From an uncultured Anaerolineaceae bacterium (GTDB taxonomy: Bacteria > Chloroflexota > Anaerolineae > Promineifilales > Promineifilaceae), in the NCBI GenBank assembly GCA_937967805.1, contig CALBTC010000312.1, positions 1 through 23,417 of the forward strand: a DNA stretch of 23,417 nt, given 5' to 3'. Below are positions 22,525 through 23,417 of this stretch, in pieces; position 1 is the first letter of the stretch, and every line of letters begins with the position of its first letter. A program made the position numbers and the translations under genes. The notes below the pieces were generated by a model. It searched no databases, was not told where the DNA came from, and worked only from the letters and a program-made list of their open reading frames with translations.

Positions 22525-23417
22525 AGCTTTTTGTCTCCGCATTCGCGTAAACCGCATCCATTTGTTTGAGCACCGCCCGCCAATCGTAACGGGCTTCAGC
22601 TAATTTACGGCCGTTCACCGCCAGCATCTCCTGCAATTCAGGGTCGTTTAACAATTTCACCGTCGCCTCGGCAAAACTTTGCGGCTCGTCCGCCAGCAAA
22701 ATTTCCTTGTCCGCCTCGGCAATGATGCCTTCCAGGCCAATTGTCGTGGTTACCGTGGGCATGGCCCGAGCAAACGCTTCCAGCAAACGCACGCGCATCC
22801 CGCTGCCCGCCCGCACCGGCACCACCATCAAAGCGGCCGCTTCCATATACGGCGTCAAATCATCCACGTAACCGGTCACTTCAATTGCTCCGCCAGACTG
22901 TTCGGCCATCTGCACAAAATCGGCCGGCGGATTTTTGCCGATGACGGTCAGCGTCACGTCCGGTACCTGCTGCTGCACCAGTGGAAAAATTTCCTGTAAA
23001 AACCAGCGGATGCCGTCGGCGTTGGGCGGGTAGCTGAGCGTGCCCAGCGTGAGGATGTTGCGCGAGCCCACTTTACGCTGAATTGGCTGCAACACCTGGG
23101 CATCCACAGCAATAGGAATGGAGCTAATGCGCTCGTTGAGTTTAGCAGCGCTGCCATTCTGGACCCCGGCCAGCAGCAAATCCCGGTCCGGATCAATGAC
23201 CACCATCGTGTGGTCAAACTGCTCCACCAACATGCCTTCGTACTTTTTGATGCGGTTTTCCTCGATTTGATAGACGGGCTTGAGGAACCAGGGGGCGTTC
23301 TGGCGCATCCGCTCCCAGATGGACCAGGTGGCGTTATGGGCGTCGAAGATGATGTACGGCCGTTTCCCCCCATCCACCTTTTTAGCAGCTAAAGCAAACT
23401 GGGTCATCGTCAGCTGG
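22517..23417 (-). CDS. Glycosyltransferase, GT4-type, 5' end off window
   Basis: C-terminal 299 residues or so of a GT-B glycosyltransferase. A Met at 23407 could be a start, but the frame stays open to the edge, and the preceding residues (QLTMTQFALAAKK) match the DQLTMxQF segment inside related enzymes, so the gene is cut by the window. IIFDAHNATWSIWERM ends the acceptor half. The donor half has RNILTLGTLSYPPNADGIRWFLQEIFP, LTVIGKNPP, VTGYVDDLTPYMEAAALMVVPVRAGSGMRVRLLEAFARAMPTVTTTIGLEG. This style (sugar transferase, PEP-CTERM/EpsH-like type) builds exopolysaccharides. Its stop overlaps the GT39-like start. Confidence 0.88.
   Translation of the reverse strand, partial: QLTMTQFALAAKKVDGGKRPYIIFDAHNATWSIWERMRQNAPWFLKPVYQIEENRIKKYEGMLVEQFDHTMVVIDPDRDLLLAGVQNGSAAKLNERISSIPIAVDAQVLQPIQRKVGSRNILTLGTLSYPPNADGIRWFLQEIFPLVQQQVPDVTLTVIGKNPPADFVQMAEQSGGAIEVTGYVDDLTPYMEAAALMVVPVRAGSGMRVRLLEAFARAMPTVTTTIGLEGIIAEADKEILLADEPQSFAEATVKLLNDPELQEMLAVNGRKLAEARYDWRAVLKQMDAVYANAETKSYA

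Larger units (their letters stand above)
102..23363. repeat. Dispersed palindromic octamer ACGGCCGT, 35 exact copies
   Basis: First bases of the copies: 102, 466, 1632, 2141, 2929, 3054, 4595, 5313, 5729, 6026, 6167, 6470, 6656, 7670, 7966, 8296, 10819, 11305, 11606, 12035, 13059, 13439, 13995, 14692, 15416, 15496, 15932, 16789, 18593, 19845, 20903, 21158, 21956, 22607, 23356. Found by reading, so one or two may be missed. At 57% GC about 0.6 copies are expected by base composition. 33 are inside genes; 11305 and 13059 are intergenic. At least 16 one-mismatch copies (first base G or T, or last base C) also occur. The base before is A, T or G in all but one copy, and the base after is most often T. 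Confidence 0.95.

Overview
The window looks like a bacterial chromosome segment of moderately high GC (roughly 55-60% by eye), densely coded, with no rRNA, tRNA, CRISPR array, transposase or phage gene visible. Several traits fit Chloroflexota (Anaerolineae-like): an MttB-superfamily methyltransferase next to meaB, a B-type-like heme-copper oxidase, a TTG-initiated RRM/RGG RNA-binding protein, and surface-glycan genes without any LPS or outer-membrane gene. This assignment is an inference from gene content, not a phylogenetic result.

Layout. (1) 1-1841, plus strand: the 3' part of an RNase II/R-type exoribonuclease whose start lies off the left edge. (2) 2005-11232, minus strand: a respiratory cluster. 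Read in its own direction it holds a 53-residue single-helix protein too short for most gene callers, a CuA subunit II, a heme-copper oxidase subunit I, a TauE/SafE-like membrane protein, a Cu+ P-type ATPase of the CcoI/FixI kind, an unusual fusion of cytochrome b + 2x[4Fe-4S] ferredoxin + MvhD-like domain, a DUF3565 protein, a Crp/Fnr regulator and a DUF1858-type redox-disulfide protein. Subunit I keeps the heme and CuB histidines but has Gln where the cross-linked active-site Tyr of B-type oxygen reductases sits. With the DUF1858 and Crp/Fnr neighbours this suggests a nitric-oxide reductase rather than an oxygen reductase. The SafE-like protein and the ATPase would supply copper to it.

(3) 11419-14236: an MttB-superfamily methyltransferase (minus), divergent from the GTPase gene meaB (plus), whose stop overlaps tail-to-tail a small Cys-rich protein gene. 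(4) 14506-16035: an RRM/RGG protein (minus) and a divergent FkbM-type methyltransferase (plus). (5) 16223-23417, minus strand: a surface-polysaccharide block with a Wzz/BY-kinase fusion, gmhA, hddA, a GT4 glycosyltransferase, a GT39-like membrane glycosyltransferase and a second GT4 enzyme running off the right edge. gmhA plus hddA point to a GDP-type D,D-heptose precursor feeding a cell-surface glycan.

The signal that the genes do not explain is a dispersed palindromic octamer, ACGGCCGT. I count 35 exact copies in 23.4 kb where about 0.6 would be expected. 33 lie inside genes, and 21 of those are read in one frame as Thr-Ala-Val. It behaves like a lineage-specific genome-wide word, comparable in style to cyanobacterial HIP1. 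A second dispersed element is a perfect 22-bp AT-cored palindrome found at gene junctions just upstream of start codons. Several other hairpin-forming intergenic repeats are listed below.
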